DNA of 64,000 nt, from the NCBI GenBank assembly GCA_026210745.1, contig CP110630.1, forward strand, positions 868,001 through 932,000. Reading direction: 5' to 3'. This stretch comes from Exobasidium rhododendri (lineage: Eukaryota; Basidiomycota; Exobasidiomycetes; Exobasidiales; Exobasidiaceae). The notes under the pieces were generated by a model. It had not been told where the DNA came from. It ran no database searches and was given only the letters and a program-made list of their open reading frames with translations. Below, one piece after another: positions 42,301 to 51,474 of the stretch (the stretch's first letter is position 1; each line of letters starts with the position of its first letter). Both the position numbers and the translations under genes were made by a program.

Positions 42301-44147
42301 CGATTCCTGTCGGGGTCTACCTTCCAGATCCTTGCCTTGAGTGCTTGTCCGACCTTGTACTTCTTCTCAGGCTTCTTCAGCGGAATATCGGCAAAGTGTA
42401 GCGGGAACACGACACCGTCGACTGATCCGTTCAGGTCGAGAATTATACTCTTCGGACTGATAGACTTGATGGTACACTTGACGACATCACCAATGGTCAT
42501 CTCGCTCACCCGCATGAAGGTACGTGAAAGGACCGACTGTTGGAAGGACAACTGGATGATCTGATCAGTGGGAGAGTGACCGACAACTCGTGCTTGATGT
42601 TTACTCCCTACTTGGAAAGAGCCCGAGGAGGAAGGTAAGCTGGCCACATGACTATCTGAGCAAGCAGAGATATGGGTGAACGCCTTCGATGGCGTGCCTT
42701 GAATCGAGCAGACCACGCCCCAATCCTCGATAGTACTGAGGACAGTCGCTTGAACGATGGCACCGACAGCGAAAGACTGCTTCATCGCTATATCACTAAA
42801 CTCTAATTTGACAATGGGCTCGATTGCACTCAATGCGAACTTGCGCTGATTGATGTGTGCTTCGTCGTCCAGAATAACTCCTGACCCCTCTGCTCCAATA
42901 GGCCCAATGTCCCAAAGTAGTCGTGCTTTGATATGCTGACCGACTTTGTATTCTGCCTCATGATCCATGTGAAACGAATCAATCGTACCATCAAACAGGC
43001 CAAACAACTTCACATTGATCCCAGAAGCAGAAGAGGCCGTCACCAAAGCTCTGACCAGATTACCAGGTAATAGACCGGAGATTGTCGGTGCCAAAGAGAG
43101 CAAGGAAGAGACAATGATGGTGTCTTTCAGGGAAGCAGAAAGAGACCGACCATTCTCAGCTACAGAGAGAACAGAAGCGATGACCACCTGTCCGATCTGA
43201 AGCTGCTTATCTTGTGCATCTTTGAAGGTGATGAATGCACCTATGCTTCCGACGCCAGTCTCCATGAGATATCCATGGTCTTCCTTGCTCTTCACAGTCA
43301 TAGGCAACAAGAAGCCGGGGCTCAAGTCTGTTGTGACAATTCCGTCATTCACCACGCTTGGCTCCAACGATAGTTCTACCTTCTTCGACTCTTGCTCGTA
43401 TTCGCCTCCTTCTCTTCCTCGATCTGTCTTGGCTTGCTTACTCTGCACCGAGACGACAGAGGCTACTACCCATTGTCCTACCTCGAAGATTTCCCTCAGC
43501 TCGGGAACATCCTTTGACCGCTTTCCCGCAGCATCCCTACTGCTCTCACTTCCACTTTCCTCTTCATCGCTTTCGTCATCTGACTCCTCGGTAGCTCCCT
43601 CCAGTCTTGATGTAAAAATATCGCTGATATTTGTAATTGGAACATGTCCAAGCAGTTGATTTGGCATACTGAGCACTACAGCGAGAGGATGGATTGCGAG
43701 GACAGAACACAGCATCCGTGTACCTGTGGCTAGCCTTTTGTAGTTTAGTACCTCAATTCGTTGAGGTCGGTCCTCATCCTTGACTGGCCGAACAATAGCG
43801 GACTTGCCCCCGCTTACGGACTTCTTCTTTGTAGCATTGTTCCGATCCCTATTCTGCTTCTGCTTGTCAGACTTTTTCTTGCTGTCACCATCTGTGAACA
43901 AATCATCTGAAGTGGCGATTACGTTCCTGGCCTTCTTAGCTGCGCTGGTCTCTGCTTTGACTTCTCGCAACACCTGCTGATGTTCAAAAGGAGTCAGTGT
44001 TGAGCCGCCCCCGCGAGGAAAGTCGACTTCGTGTGCGGAAATATTTGATGTGGAAGACGTTCTCTCAGGACGAGCCTCTGGTCTCGGCTTCTTGTTGGAG
44101 CTCTTCCTGCCATCCTCTTTATGCAGAGGCCGTTTCAAGCCTGGCAT
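39369..44147 (-). CDS. RRP5: Ribosome biogenesis factor Rrp5
   Basis: Large nucleolar RNA-binding protein required for both 18S and 5.8S/25S rRNA maturation. Single exon, 1,592 residues, near the family length of 1,700. A basic N terminus is followed from about residue 125 (IEVLNYKRLATGTRMLCSVL) to about 1110 by many S1 RNA-binding repeats; clear ones include LKEGVKVRGFVKAMAEKGGL and LEQGQKIKAFVKSVTEYGLF. An extended Asp/Glu-rich tract occupies about 1110-1240. The C-terminal part (about 1320-1570) is HAT/TPR-like: DFERLLLGSPDSSYLWIQFI, YHRFCLRIGRAEEARNMIAR, LDIWWQYIDQESRKQNVAQA, the part that in yeast suffices for 18S processing. 3' end faces the acyl-CoA dehydrogenase gene. Confidence 0.95.
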   Translation of the reverse strand: MPGLKRPLHKEDGRKSSNKKPRPEARPERTSSTSNISAHEVDFPRGGGSTLTPFEHQQVLREVKAETSAAKKARNVIATSDDLFTDGDSKKKSDKQKQNRDRNNATKKKSVSGGKSAIVRPVKDEDRPQRIEVLNYKRLATGTRMLCSVLAIHPLAVVLSMPNQLLGHVPITNISDIFTSRLEGATEESDDESDEEESGSESSRDAAGKRSKDVPELREIFEVGQWVVASVVSVQSKQAKTDRGREGGEYEQESKKVELSLEPSVVNDGIVTTDLSPGFLLPMTVKSKEDHGYLMETGVGSIGAFITFKDAQDKQLQIGQVVIASVLSVAENGRSLSASLKDTIIVSSLLSLAPTISGLLPGNLVRALVTASSASGINVKLFGLFDGTIDSFHMDHEAEYKVGQHIKARLLWDIGPIGAEGSGVILDDEAHINQRKFALSAIEPIVKLEFSDIAMKQSFAVGAIVQATVLSTIEDWGVVCSIQGTPSKAFTHISACSDSHVASLPSSSGSFQVGSKHQARVVGHSPTDQIIQLSFQQSVLSRTFMRVSEMTIGDVVKCTIKSISPKSIILDLNGSVDGVVFPLHFADIPLKKPEKKYKVGQALKARIWKVDPDRNRIVLSLKKSLVQSELAIVGTLQDARVGVVTHGTVTRILEGNAGPSAILVDLFGHIRAYVPISEAMEARISDDSFRSTFFLGKCVKVRLTRVDYETGRITASIKQASESYLKRLNVDAVQIGETVKGRLAAVHQDVVVLELEPSHVRALIGLNALSKERKTTIDELRTQLTEGEMLDNLKVVDKSVEKGIVILGGVSAKVKSNDGGVKQGSIVNGKVTQTEKNVVLLHIGQNVRARLHVTDCVDDYGNEESTSSAILPKEGSQVSVYCLAVRGLNGKKADVSMRPSRLQEASSSKGLIVRDEEISEMSQLKEGVKVRGFVKAMAEKGGLFVEIGRNVTARVMISELFDAYIKDWISRFTIGQLVEGTITSVQVHQNKVEMSLRKEPGKKSGKSKADGELASPSAASSRAVAFAKLEQGQKIKAFVKSVTEYGLFLQIEGTELSGLAHKSQLSDDNQSDNAMKAFNIGDKVKAKILKVDLEKKKLSFGLKPSLFDAEDFVDSDDDDDDDDDEEDDDEEDEEDEEMEGEDSDERGEDEQSEAESSDVEMDTSALLDVDGNSDADDLLEVDSSHSGEEDESDEDEGDEEGESSDDSDEGLLSLTQRDNDNESDSDSSEYEDADETLTKAVAAPALALPGGISWSAQKAEEEDTPSSSSDEEEANAKVSKRDLKKKRKARAAEQKVYQEDLTANLATKAPESTQDFERLLLGSPDSSYLWIQFISFQLQLGDVVKAREVGRKALQVIGFREEQEKFNVWIALLNLENTFGSEDTLEEVYKEACAYNDDKVISLKFAEILEKSDKIEKAGEQWKRTTKKFGFSSKVWVEYHRFCLRIGRAEEARNMIARSMQSLEKRKHVKTIVAFALDDFRMGDAERGRTIFEGLVDTYPKRLDIWWQYIDQESRKQNVAQARELFERILSMKQSSKKVKSVLKKWLEFEKKHGDQRGEKAVLSRARRFVEERSQKDEPNGKESGEESGQEE

Positions 44148-44884
44148 GATGCAACAAAGTGTAGCTAGTGACAGCTCGAATCGGGACTACGGACCAATGC
44201 AAACTCAATCTTCCCTTCAAACTTCATCTTTTTTTGAAAAAATAATTCTGACGCCCAAAAATTGTCAGCACGTGAGAAAATCTCCCTTCTTCGCCTCTCC
44301 CTCATCCTCCCAGCCTCGCACTAAATGGTCAGGGATGGAAGACGTACAGTGTCGTAGCTTAATACGTCAGTCATACTATCACATGCTCGCTGTACTCAGG
44401 ACATATTAAGATCAGGGACCTCTTCTAGTCAGGAGGATTAATCGCTCCCAGGAAAGGTCTGCATCTCATGTATTCAAGTACAACACGCTGCAGTGGGCGG
44501 TTGCCTCCCACTGTGCCCGCACGAGGTGTTATAGAGACAAGAGAGCGTCACTCGGTCCTACCGACTATTAATGCCGACGTTACTTCATCGTATGTCACTG
44601 TTGGTTAGGGAGAAGAGAGCATCCAGAACAGGCTGTTGGAAAGGTCCACAATGAGTACGTCGTCGAATACACAGAACGCGAGGAGCTGAATGGTGTATAT
44701 GTGGGGTAGAAAGCGCGTCTCTCCTCTTGGAACGCCTTCTAGCTTTAGCTTACTTAATGACGTCGCCCAATTTGTCAGAATGCACATCGACTTCAGACCC
44801 TGAGATGGACCGTTTGAGAAAAGGAAGACCAATCTTTTCGTGTTGCCGAGCTACGACACCAGGAGAGCGGTGACCTGAGTCACA
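44148..44884. promoter_or_regulatory. Divergent promoter region of RRP5 and ALO1
   Basis: 737 bp between divergent start codons. Nothing gene-like was recognised. There is an A/T-rich patch near 44225-44260. Contains both presumed promoters. Confidence 0.45.
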
Positions 44885-46936
44885 ATGTCAGACCAACAAG
44901 CAGGCAGCAGCAGCAGTATCATTCACGACTCGCCTTTGGAGAGATCAAAGGCATCGTTCGAAACATGGGGGGGTATTCCTGTAGCCAGGTTGCATGAGCT
45001 CGTCAGACCAACACTGCTCTCCGACAAGAAACCAATACGAAATTGGGGTGGCTCGTTTGTATGCCAGCCTAGTCGACGTTTCGCACCAACCTCTGTAGAA
45101 CAATGCTGTGCAATAGTAGAACTGGCCAGGAGGATAGGAGGCATCGAAGTGAGAGCTATCGGGAGGAGTCATAGTCCAGGTGACATCGTCTTTACCAAGG
45201 ATTGGATCGTACACATGGATCAATTGAAAGGCTTACTCTCTATTTCTACAAACGCCAATGGACCAACTCTTGCAGTTCTCGCCGGCACGTTCGTCTCAGA
45301 CATTCATGCAATTTTAGAAGCAGCTACACCACCCCTTTGCATGAGTAATGTCGGTTCCATCTCCGAGCAGACTATTGGCGGACTGATATCGACGGCGACA
45401 CATGGGACTGGGATCAAGCAGCCTGTCATTTCGGCAGCTGTACAGTCGCTGAGGATAGTATGCGCTCTTCTATCCGAAGATGGCGGGACCAAAGTCGTCA
45501 CCTGCAGTCGCACTGAGAATGTGGAGCTGTTCAATGCGACACTTTGTGGATTAGGTGCGACTGGTCTTATTGTAGAAGTGACAATTCAAGTGGACCAACT
45601 ATTCAAGCTCAAGCAGATATCTGAAGAGTGTCCCTTTGACTTTGTATTTGGCGCAAGGACAGGAGCACCTTGTATTGAAGTATCGCAGGTCAGCGACAAC
45701 CTCGATGCTCCTGGTCCCGAAGAGACCTACGGTAGACGCAATACTGGTTGGCTCTTAGCACACGGTCATCGCCTTCCACCGGCTACCCGTCGTTACGCCC
45801 CTACCGCACGTAATTCTGATCCATCGCATATACATCCTGTTTCGCTGGCTACAGCTGCGACTCGGGACACCAGCGAAGAGGAAGACGATGAAGTCACGAG
45901 GTCAGCACAGAAGAATCTCGAATTTATCATCAATTCTTCCGAATTCGTTCGGATCCTCTGGTTTGCCACTGTTGGGGTGTGTACAGTGATGAGGGCGAAC
46001 CGAACGTTAGAGCCTTTCCAGACTCCCGGCGTGCTTGCTCGATGGAAGCAGAGTATCATTAATCATCGCTTGACTGAGGTACTCCTTTATCTAGGTCGAT
46101 TCAACAATCGCCTTCCGCCTCACATCAATCGAGGCGTGCACTACTTGACAGCGCCCAAGGCCCCTGCGAGCAAGAATTCAGAGAAGCAGCAGGCAGCTAA
46201 TACTGAGGGAGCAATCCAAGGCATAGAAGATGGGAGTATCGCGAAAGTGGAAGTATCAGGTTCGAGCCCCTCCCCCTCGTCTGCTTCTGCAGAAGATCAT
46301 CTATCAAACTTACAAGCATTCAGCTCTGGTGGTACTTTCGACCCTCTAGATCTCAAATCAGGGGCAGTGTCTTCCGATCCTGACCCATTCGATTCTAGTC
46401 ACGCAAGAACAGTGTTAGTCGATACGTCTCACCGAGTCTTTAACGTCGATTGCCTGTTTCCTCAGTACACGGACGAGTGGGCTATTCCTCTAGAGCATGC
46501 CGCAAGCGCAATTCGAGCTATGCGAGACTGGCTAGAGGAGGAGGAAAGTCTCACGAACGGAGAAAGGATCCATTTCCCAGTAGAGATAAGGTTTGCCGAC
46601 GGTGATGGAATATGGATGAGTCATTGTCAAGGACGAAAGACTTGCTTCATTGGATTGACAAAATACCGCCCCTTTGATCGTCCAGTTCGCTATCGAAAGC
46701 TGTTCGGCAAATTTGAGATCCTGATGAGACACTATGCAGGGAGACCACATTGGGCGAAAGCACATTCTTGTGGACCGATCGAATTACAGAGCTTGTATCC
46801 GCATATGCAAGACTATCTTCATCTACTTCGGAAGGTGGACCCTAACGGCGTCTTCCGAAATCCATACATCCGCAGACATCTGTTTGGTCAGATCACAGAC
46901 GATGCTTCTTCCCGCATCTTCAAAAGTCGTCTATAG
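44885..46936 (+). CDS. ALO1: D-arabinono-1,4-lactone oxidase (Alo1-like)
   Basis: Catalyses the last step of D-erythroascorbate synthesis, with covalently bound FAD, on mitochondrial membranes in yeast. Single exon, 683 residues against 526 in S. cerevisiae. The FAD_binding_4 half has NWGGSFVCQPSRRFAPTSVE, then AIGRSHSPGDIVFT near residue 95, where the His is the covalent flavin site of the family, and GSISEQTIGGLISTATHGTG. The C-terminal half has ILWFATVGVCTVMRANRT, FPVEIRFADGDGIWMSHCQG, then GRPHWAKAHSC (HWAK) and LRKVDPNGVFRNPYIRRHL. The extra length comes from two low-complexity insertions, about residues 258-340 and 425-515. They contain no convincing introns. Apparently intact. Confidence 0.9.
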   Translation: MSDQQAGSSSSIIHDSPLERSKASFETWGGIPVARLHELVRPTLLSDKKPIRNWGGSFVCQPSRRFAPTSVEQCCAIVELARRIGGIEVRAIGRSHSPGDIVFTKDWIVHMDQLKGLLSISTNANGPTLAVLAGTFVSDIHAILEAATPPLCMSNVGSISEQTIGGLISTATHGTGIKQPVISAAVQSLRIVCALLSEDGGTKVVTCSRTENVELFNATLCGLGATGLIVEVTIQVDQLFKLKQISEECPFDFVFGARTGAPCIEVSQVSDNLDAPGPEETYGRRNTGWLLAHGHRLPPATRRYAPTARNSDPSHIHPVSLATAATRDTSEEEDDEVTRSAQKNLEFIINSSEFVRILWFATVGVCTVMRANRTLEPFQTPGVLARWKQSIINHRLTEVLLYLGRFNNRLPPHINRGVHYLTAPKAPASKNSEKQQAANTEGAIQGIEDGSIAKVEVSGSSPSPSSASAEDHLSNLQAFSSGGTFDPLDLKSGAVSSDPDPFDSSHARTVLVDTSHRVFNVDCLFPQYTDEWAIPLEHAASAIRAMRDWLEEEESLTNGERIHFPVEIRFADGDGIWMSHCQGRKTCFIGLTKYRPFDRPVRYRKLFGKFEILMRHYAGRPHWAKAHSCGPIELQSLYPHMQDYLHLLRKVDPNGVFRNPYIRRHLFGQITDDASSRIFKSRL

Positions 46937-47510
46937 ATACTTGTCAATCTCTACTTTATCCCTGTAACGATCGTCGCATACTTAATCTCGCTCTGCAATA
47001 TGCATTATTACCACGTACACTGATACACTTTCTCGCTGTGCCATGGGGCACGACACTTGGTTGGCAGGGTTGCATCGGGAGCACATAGTAAGGCCTTTTT
47101 GACGCTCAACGTTTACACACAGGCTCGCTCGAATTTGCCTCTCCGCCCTGCCTGCTCCCTGTGACCTTGAGACATGGCCTGCATGATGAGCACATGCTTA
47201 ACAAGTCGTGCCAGTGATTCAAGTTTGTGATTTATTTTTGTCCGTGTTCGCATCCAAAGTTCCCGTTTTATAATAAACCTACCAAAAGTGTATCTTGATA
47301 AGCTACAAAATCCAGAGAGACCGCATACAAATTAGACTTTAATTTGTGATGTGAAGCCATGTGATTTTAGTGGTACTGTACTGTCTGTCTGTGCCCATGG
47401 ATCCGTACTGATTCCCTTCCTTCTTACTCGCCTTTCCCCACCTTCACCTATTGCTCGGCATCGAAGGAGAAAAAAGCTCTCACATCACCTCGCAAAGCTA
47501 GTTGAATATT
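46937..47510. other. Intergenic region ALO1 to GLC8
   Basis: 574 bp between tandem plus-strand genes: the 3' UTR of ALO1 and promoter of GLC8. An A/T-rich patch lies near 47225-47350. No further feature recognised. Confidence 0.45.
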
Positions 47511-48750
47511 ATGAGCAGCCCAAGACACTCACCGCCTCCGTCAGCTGCAGCGCCCAGACCCAAGGGTATTCTTAAAAAGGGTAGTGAAAGTGCCGGTTCT
47601 CTTCCCCAAGTTGCAGGAGTAGGAGTGGGAGCAGGGGCAGAGCAAGGAAGAGGTGATCCCATTGAGCTCGATGAAAATGGCAATCGGTAAGTTTTCAGAG
47701 TGCTAAAAAAGTCGTCGTTATTGCCTACTTGTGACTCACACGATTGCACCTTCAGTCTAGCATGGGATGAGAGCAACTTGACGCTTCACGAAATCGAAAG
47801 AGAAACGCAGGCTGCCCGAATGAAGATCGACGAGCCAAAGACTCCATTTGTAAGGAGCGCAGCTCTTGGACCAATGGATGAAGACACTAGTAAGCAAGAG
47901 TATATGTTGCTTGAGTACGACAATTACATTGATGTGTCACTTCTCTTTCCTTCTGTCTGCAGATTTTGATCTCGACTCGCAAGGAGGAACCAGCTACTTT
48001 CCGGAAGGGAGCACTGCTTCAGAATCTTCGTCAGGGGAAAGCGTAGCCAGAGAAAGACGGGTATCATCAGCTGCCGATGAATTAGCAGCCAACACAATTG
48101 CCAATACCGGCAGGAGGACTTCTGTCGCTGGCAGTACAACAAGCAGTAGCGGTGGTGGTACTCAACCTGCTGCTACTGCAGCAGTCGGATTAGACAGTGT
48201 AGAAATGGCAGCTACTGGATCAGGAGCCACCAGTCGAAGATCTGATAGTAGATCGCCAAGCTTCACTTTGCCCAACGGTAGGAAGGGCTCCAACGCTGAT
48301 GGGGGCTCAAGGGAGGGCGTACGTGAGGAAATGAGAAACAGAGATGATGCAATGCAGGGCCTTGAACAAGATGAGAATGCTTTGGATAGCGAGCCGGTGG
48401 ATCCAGAAGGTGAGTGAAGTCAGCACAACTTTGCGTCTGGCTATTCTGCACTACTGAGTCTGACCTGTTCATCAATTCGGCAGCCAAAGCAAAACAGGCA
48501 GCATTTGCGGAAAAGCGTAATGCTCACTACGGTAATGAGGCTGAAGCGTGAGTGGCTGCCACTGCAGAGGAGTGGTGTAAACGCTGTTTAACGCTGGACT
48601 CTTCTTTTTATTCACAGTATGAAAGTGGCCGCTGCTCTTGCTGCTCAGGAGGACGACGATGACGATGATATTGACGAAGAGGGAGACACGGTGAACGCAA
48701 AGAGTGGTGTACCGCCTCTCACTTCATTGTCCAATGGAAGGACTCTGTAG
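47511..48750 (+). CDS. GLC8: Protein phosphatase 1 inhibitor-2 family protein Glc8
   Basis: Regulator of type 1 protein phosphatase (Glc7 in yeast). Exons 47511-47686, 47756-47889, 47963-48409, 48484-48547 and 48618-48750 splice in phase to 317 residues. The three conserved PP1-contact elements are present: KGILKK near residue 18, WDESNLTLHEIERETQAARM with KIDEPKTPFVR (the TP is the kinase site of the family) and, across intron 4, FAEKRNAHYGNEAEAMK. A Ser/Gly-rich spacer of about 150 residues separates the second and third elements. The C terminus is Asp-rich (EDDDDDDIDEEGD). Five exons make it the most split gene of the window, along with the GTPase. The start is ATG 47511 (MSSPRHSPPP). Confidence 0.92.
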
Positions 48751-49267
48751 TGTCATTTGGTGCAACTTTTAATGGAGTTGATGTCGAGATTACAGGCAAA
48801 ATCATTCGGAGTACGCTATATTTCTTATGTGTAGACCTTAGTCGGAAGACGCATCGTAAGTAGTGCAGAAGAGGCTGTCCAGCTGCCAATTTTGAACTTT
48901 ACTTTCCGGTTTGTAATGGTATCAGAGGAGACCACTTCATCATACTTCTTCGCTCACTGTGAGAGTTCATTGCAATATGGGTGTTCATCACAATGACGAG
49001 GGTCTGCCACGAATGCAATTCCAGACTAGACCGTCCTGAGATGCGTGCCATGACCGAGTCTTGTTTCTCCATCACTTGGCAGAGTAACGAAATGACGACC
49101 ACGCGTCCGTGCATCAGCCAACTTTAAGCGCGACCTGAATTCTCTTTCTTGAGCCTTGTTGTCCTTTCCCTTTTTTTTTTTCGTTGCAGTGACTCTAATC
49201 AAGTTGAACTTCTTTCTTCTCGAGTCACACAACCCAAGTTACATCAAGGGGATACGATCAACTCGCC
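48751..49267. other. Intergenic region GLC8 to DPS1
   Basis: 517 bp holding the GLC8 3' UTR and the DPS1 promoter. A T11-like run lies near 49171-49181 shortly upstream of DPS1. No gene recognised. Confidence 0.45.
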
Positions 49268-51071
49268 ATGATAGACGCACAAGCATCGACAGCTGCACCG
49301 GCAACGGATGGAGAAGAGCTAAAGTGGGTGTGCTACTTCGTTGCCGATGAACTTGCTCTTGTCAGATGGGGACTGACTGCCTTCTCTGCTTAGCCCGGAT
49401 GGCACCCCTCTCTCCGACAATCAAAAGAAGAAGCGTGCTGCCAAACTCGAAAAGGAGCGAATAAAAGCAGAGAAAGCCGCCAAGGTAGCGGCAGATAAGG
49501 CACAAAAAGATGCTGCGGAGCCAGTGAGTGGCAATTTTCGATCGCTGGTATCCTCTAGTCATACTGACTCAATTCTTGAATACACCCTTGACAAACAGGA
49601 CTTTGCGACTCAGTATTATGGCGAACTACCGCTGAACCAATCGAGAGAGCGCACCGGACGTCTTTACGATAAGTTGACCGACGTAAATGCCGATTCAGAC
49701 TCTAAAGAGATCTTCTTTACTGCTCGAATACAGACCTCTCGATCACCTTCCGCCAAGCTAGTCTTCCTCACCTTGAGAAATCAATTTTACTGCGTTCAAG
49801 CCGTCTTGGCTCAGACTCCAGAAAAGGTGTCAAAGCAGATGATCAAGTGGGCAGCAGGACTGGAAGCGGAAACTATAGTTCAGGTGCAAGGGGTCGTATC
49901 CAAGGTAGCCAAGCCTATCGAGTCTGCCACAGTGACGGCCAAAGACGCAGAGGTCAAAATCACACAAATTCACGCGATTCGCCGATTGACTACCTTGGAA
50001 CCGCTGCCGTTCTATGTCGACGATGCAACACGATCAGAAGCAGAAGTACAGGCTAGTCAATCGACCGATCGTCCCATGCCTAATATTGGCCTCGACACCC
50101 GCTTAGACTACCGCGTTCTTGACCTCCGAACGACAACAAATCAAGCCATCTTCCGCATTCAACATGGTGTCTGCAAGCTATTCCGAGAATTCTTGGATGC
50201 TCGCGACTTTCTAGAGATCCACACGCCAAAATTACAAGGAGCAGCAACAGAGAGCGGTGCTAGTGTCTTCAAGGTATCCTACTTCAAGGGAGCCGCCTTC
50301 CTTGCTCAAAGCCCACAATTGGCAAAACAAATGGCCATCGCCGCTGATTTTGGAAGGGTGTATGAGATTGGGCCGGTTTTCCGAGCAGAGGATAGTAACA
50401 CTCCTCGACACATGACCGAGTTCACTGGACTAGACCTGGAGATGGCATTCGATGAACATTATCACGAAGTCATGGACGTCCTTGCTGGTCTCTTCACTTT
50501 CATCTTTCAAGAGCTACCCAAGCGATACAAGAAAGAGATTGACACGATTCGGAAGCAATATCCAGTCGAGGATTTCCTGGTTCCAGATAAGATGCCGCGA
50601 CTAGAGTTTCCAGAAGCAATCAAGATCCTCCGAGAAGCCGGTCAAACGATCGGAGACTTCGACGACTTGAGCACTGAACAAGAAAGGGTACTTGGTAAAG
50701 TTGTTCGAGAGAAGTATGGCAGTGATTTTTTCATGCTTGATCGATTCCCTCTAGCCATTCGACCATTCTACACCATGCCCGATCCTACCGACAAGAACTA
50801 TAGTCTTTCCTATGACTTTTTCTTTCGTGGCCAGGAGATTCTTTCGGGCGCTCAACGTGTTCACGACGCCACTTTGCTTGAAAGTAGAATGAGGGAAGCA
50901 GGAATCCAACCTGAAGACATGAAGTCGTACGTTGATGCTTTCCGAATGGGCTGTCCACCTCATGCAGGTGCCGGAATCGGTCTTGAAAGAGTCGTCATGT
51001 TCTATCTTGGATTGGGCAACATTCGAAGAGCAAGCATGTTCCCCAGAGACCCAAAGAGACTAGACCCGTAA
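49268..51071 (+). CDS. DPS1: Cytosolic aspartyl-tRNA synthetase
   Basis: Class II synthetase charging tRNA-Asp. Exons 49268-49323, 49394-49523 and 49599-51071 (introns 70 and 75 nt) give 552 residues. A Lys/Ala-rich N-terminal helix (DNQKKKRAAKLEKERIKAEK) of the eukaryotic type precedes the OB-fold (IFFTARIQTSRSPSAKLVFL). Catalytic motifs: DARDFLEIHTPKL (motif 1), FRAEDSNTPRHMTEFTGLDL (motif 2), GIGLERVVMFYLGL (motif 3, with the catalytic Arg), plus GASVFKVSYFKGAAFLAQSP and the C terminus SMFPRDPKRLDP. The terminal FPRDPKR distinguishes it from lysyl- and asparaginyl-tRNA synthetases. Complete and unremarkable. Confidence 0.94.
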
Positions 51072-51474
51072 ATTGTACTTCTTTCTGTAGAAGAGAATAC
51101 TCATGCTAATACAGGAGACAATCAGCAGAGATTGATCGTCTTTTGTCCCCTTTTCTCCGGCTGAGACCCGTCCATATGCTGTAGATTAGTCTGCCCCTCC
51201 TTCTTCTGCTGTTGAATTTATTGAGCAAGGACTTCAATTCCGAATATTTCTTCCCAATGTACGCGAGAGGGAGCACTAGGGTTGGTGGCATTGTGGAGGC
51301 ACTGTGGCCGTGTGTGCCTTGCATTGGTAGTGATGCTTCCAAGGGGAGTCGCGCTTAAAATGATCTGTGAATTAGAAAAGATATCCAACCACTTGACTCA
51401 TCTTCCTGTTACTCTTCAAATACGAGGCAGGGTACTTTACAACATAGTCGACGCCTGATCGTCTGCTGCCCAAT
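51072..51474. other. Intergenic region DPS1 to the GTPase gene
   Basis: 403 bp between tandem plus-strand genes; 3' UTR and promoter. No further feature recognised. Confidence 0.4.

Noticed and set aside
49268-51071. Lysyl-tRNA synthetase
   Set aside because: The Lys-rich N terminus and class IIb motifs suggested it at first, but the motif 2 sequence and the terminal FPRDPKR are those of cytosolic AspRS.
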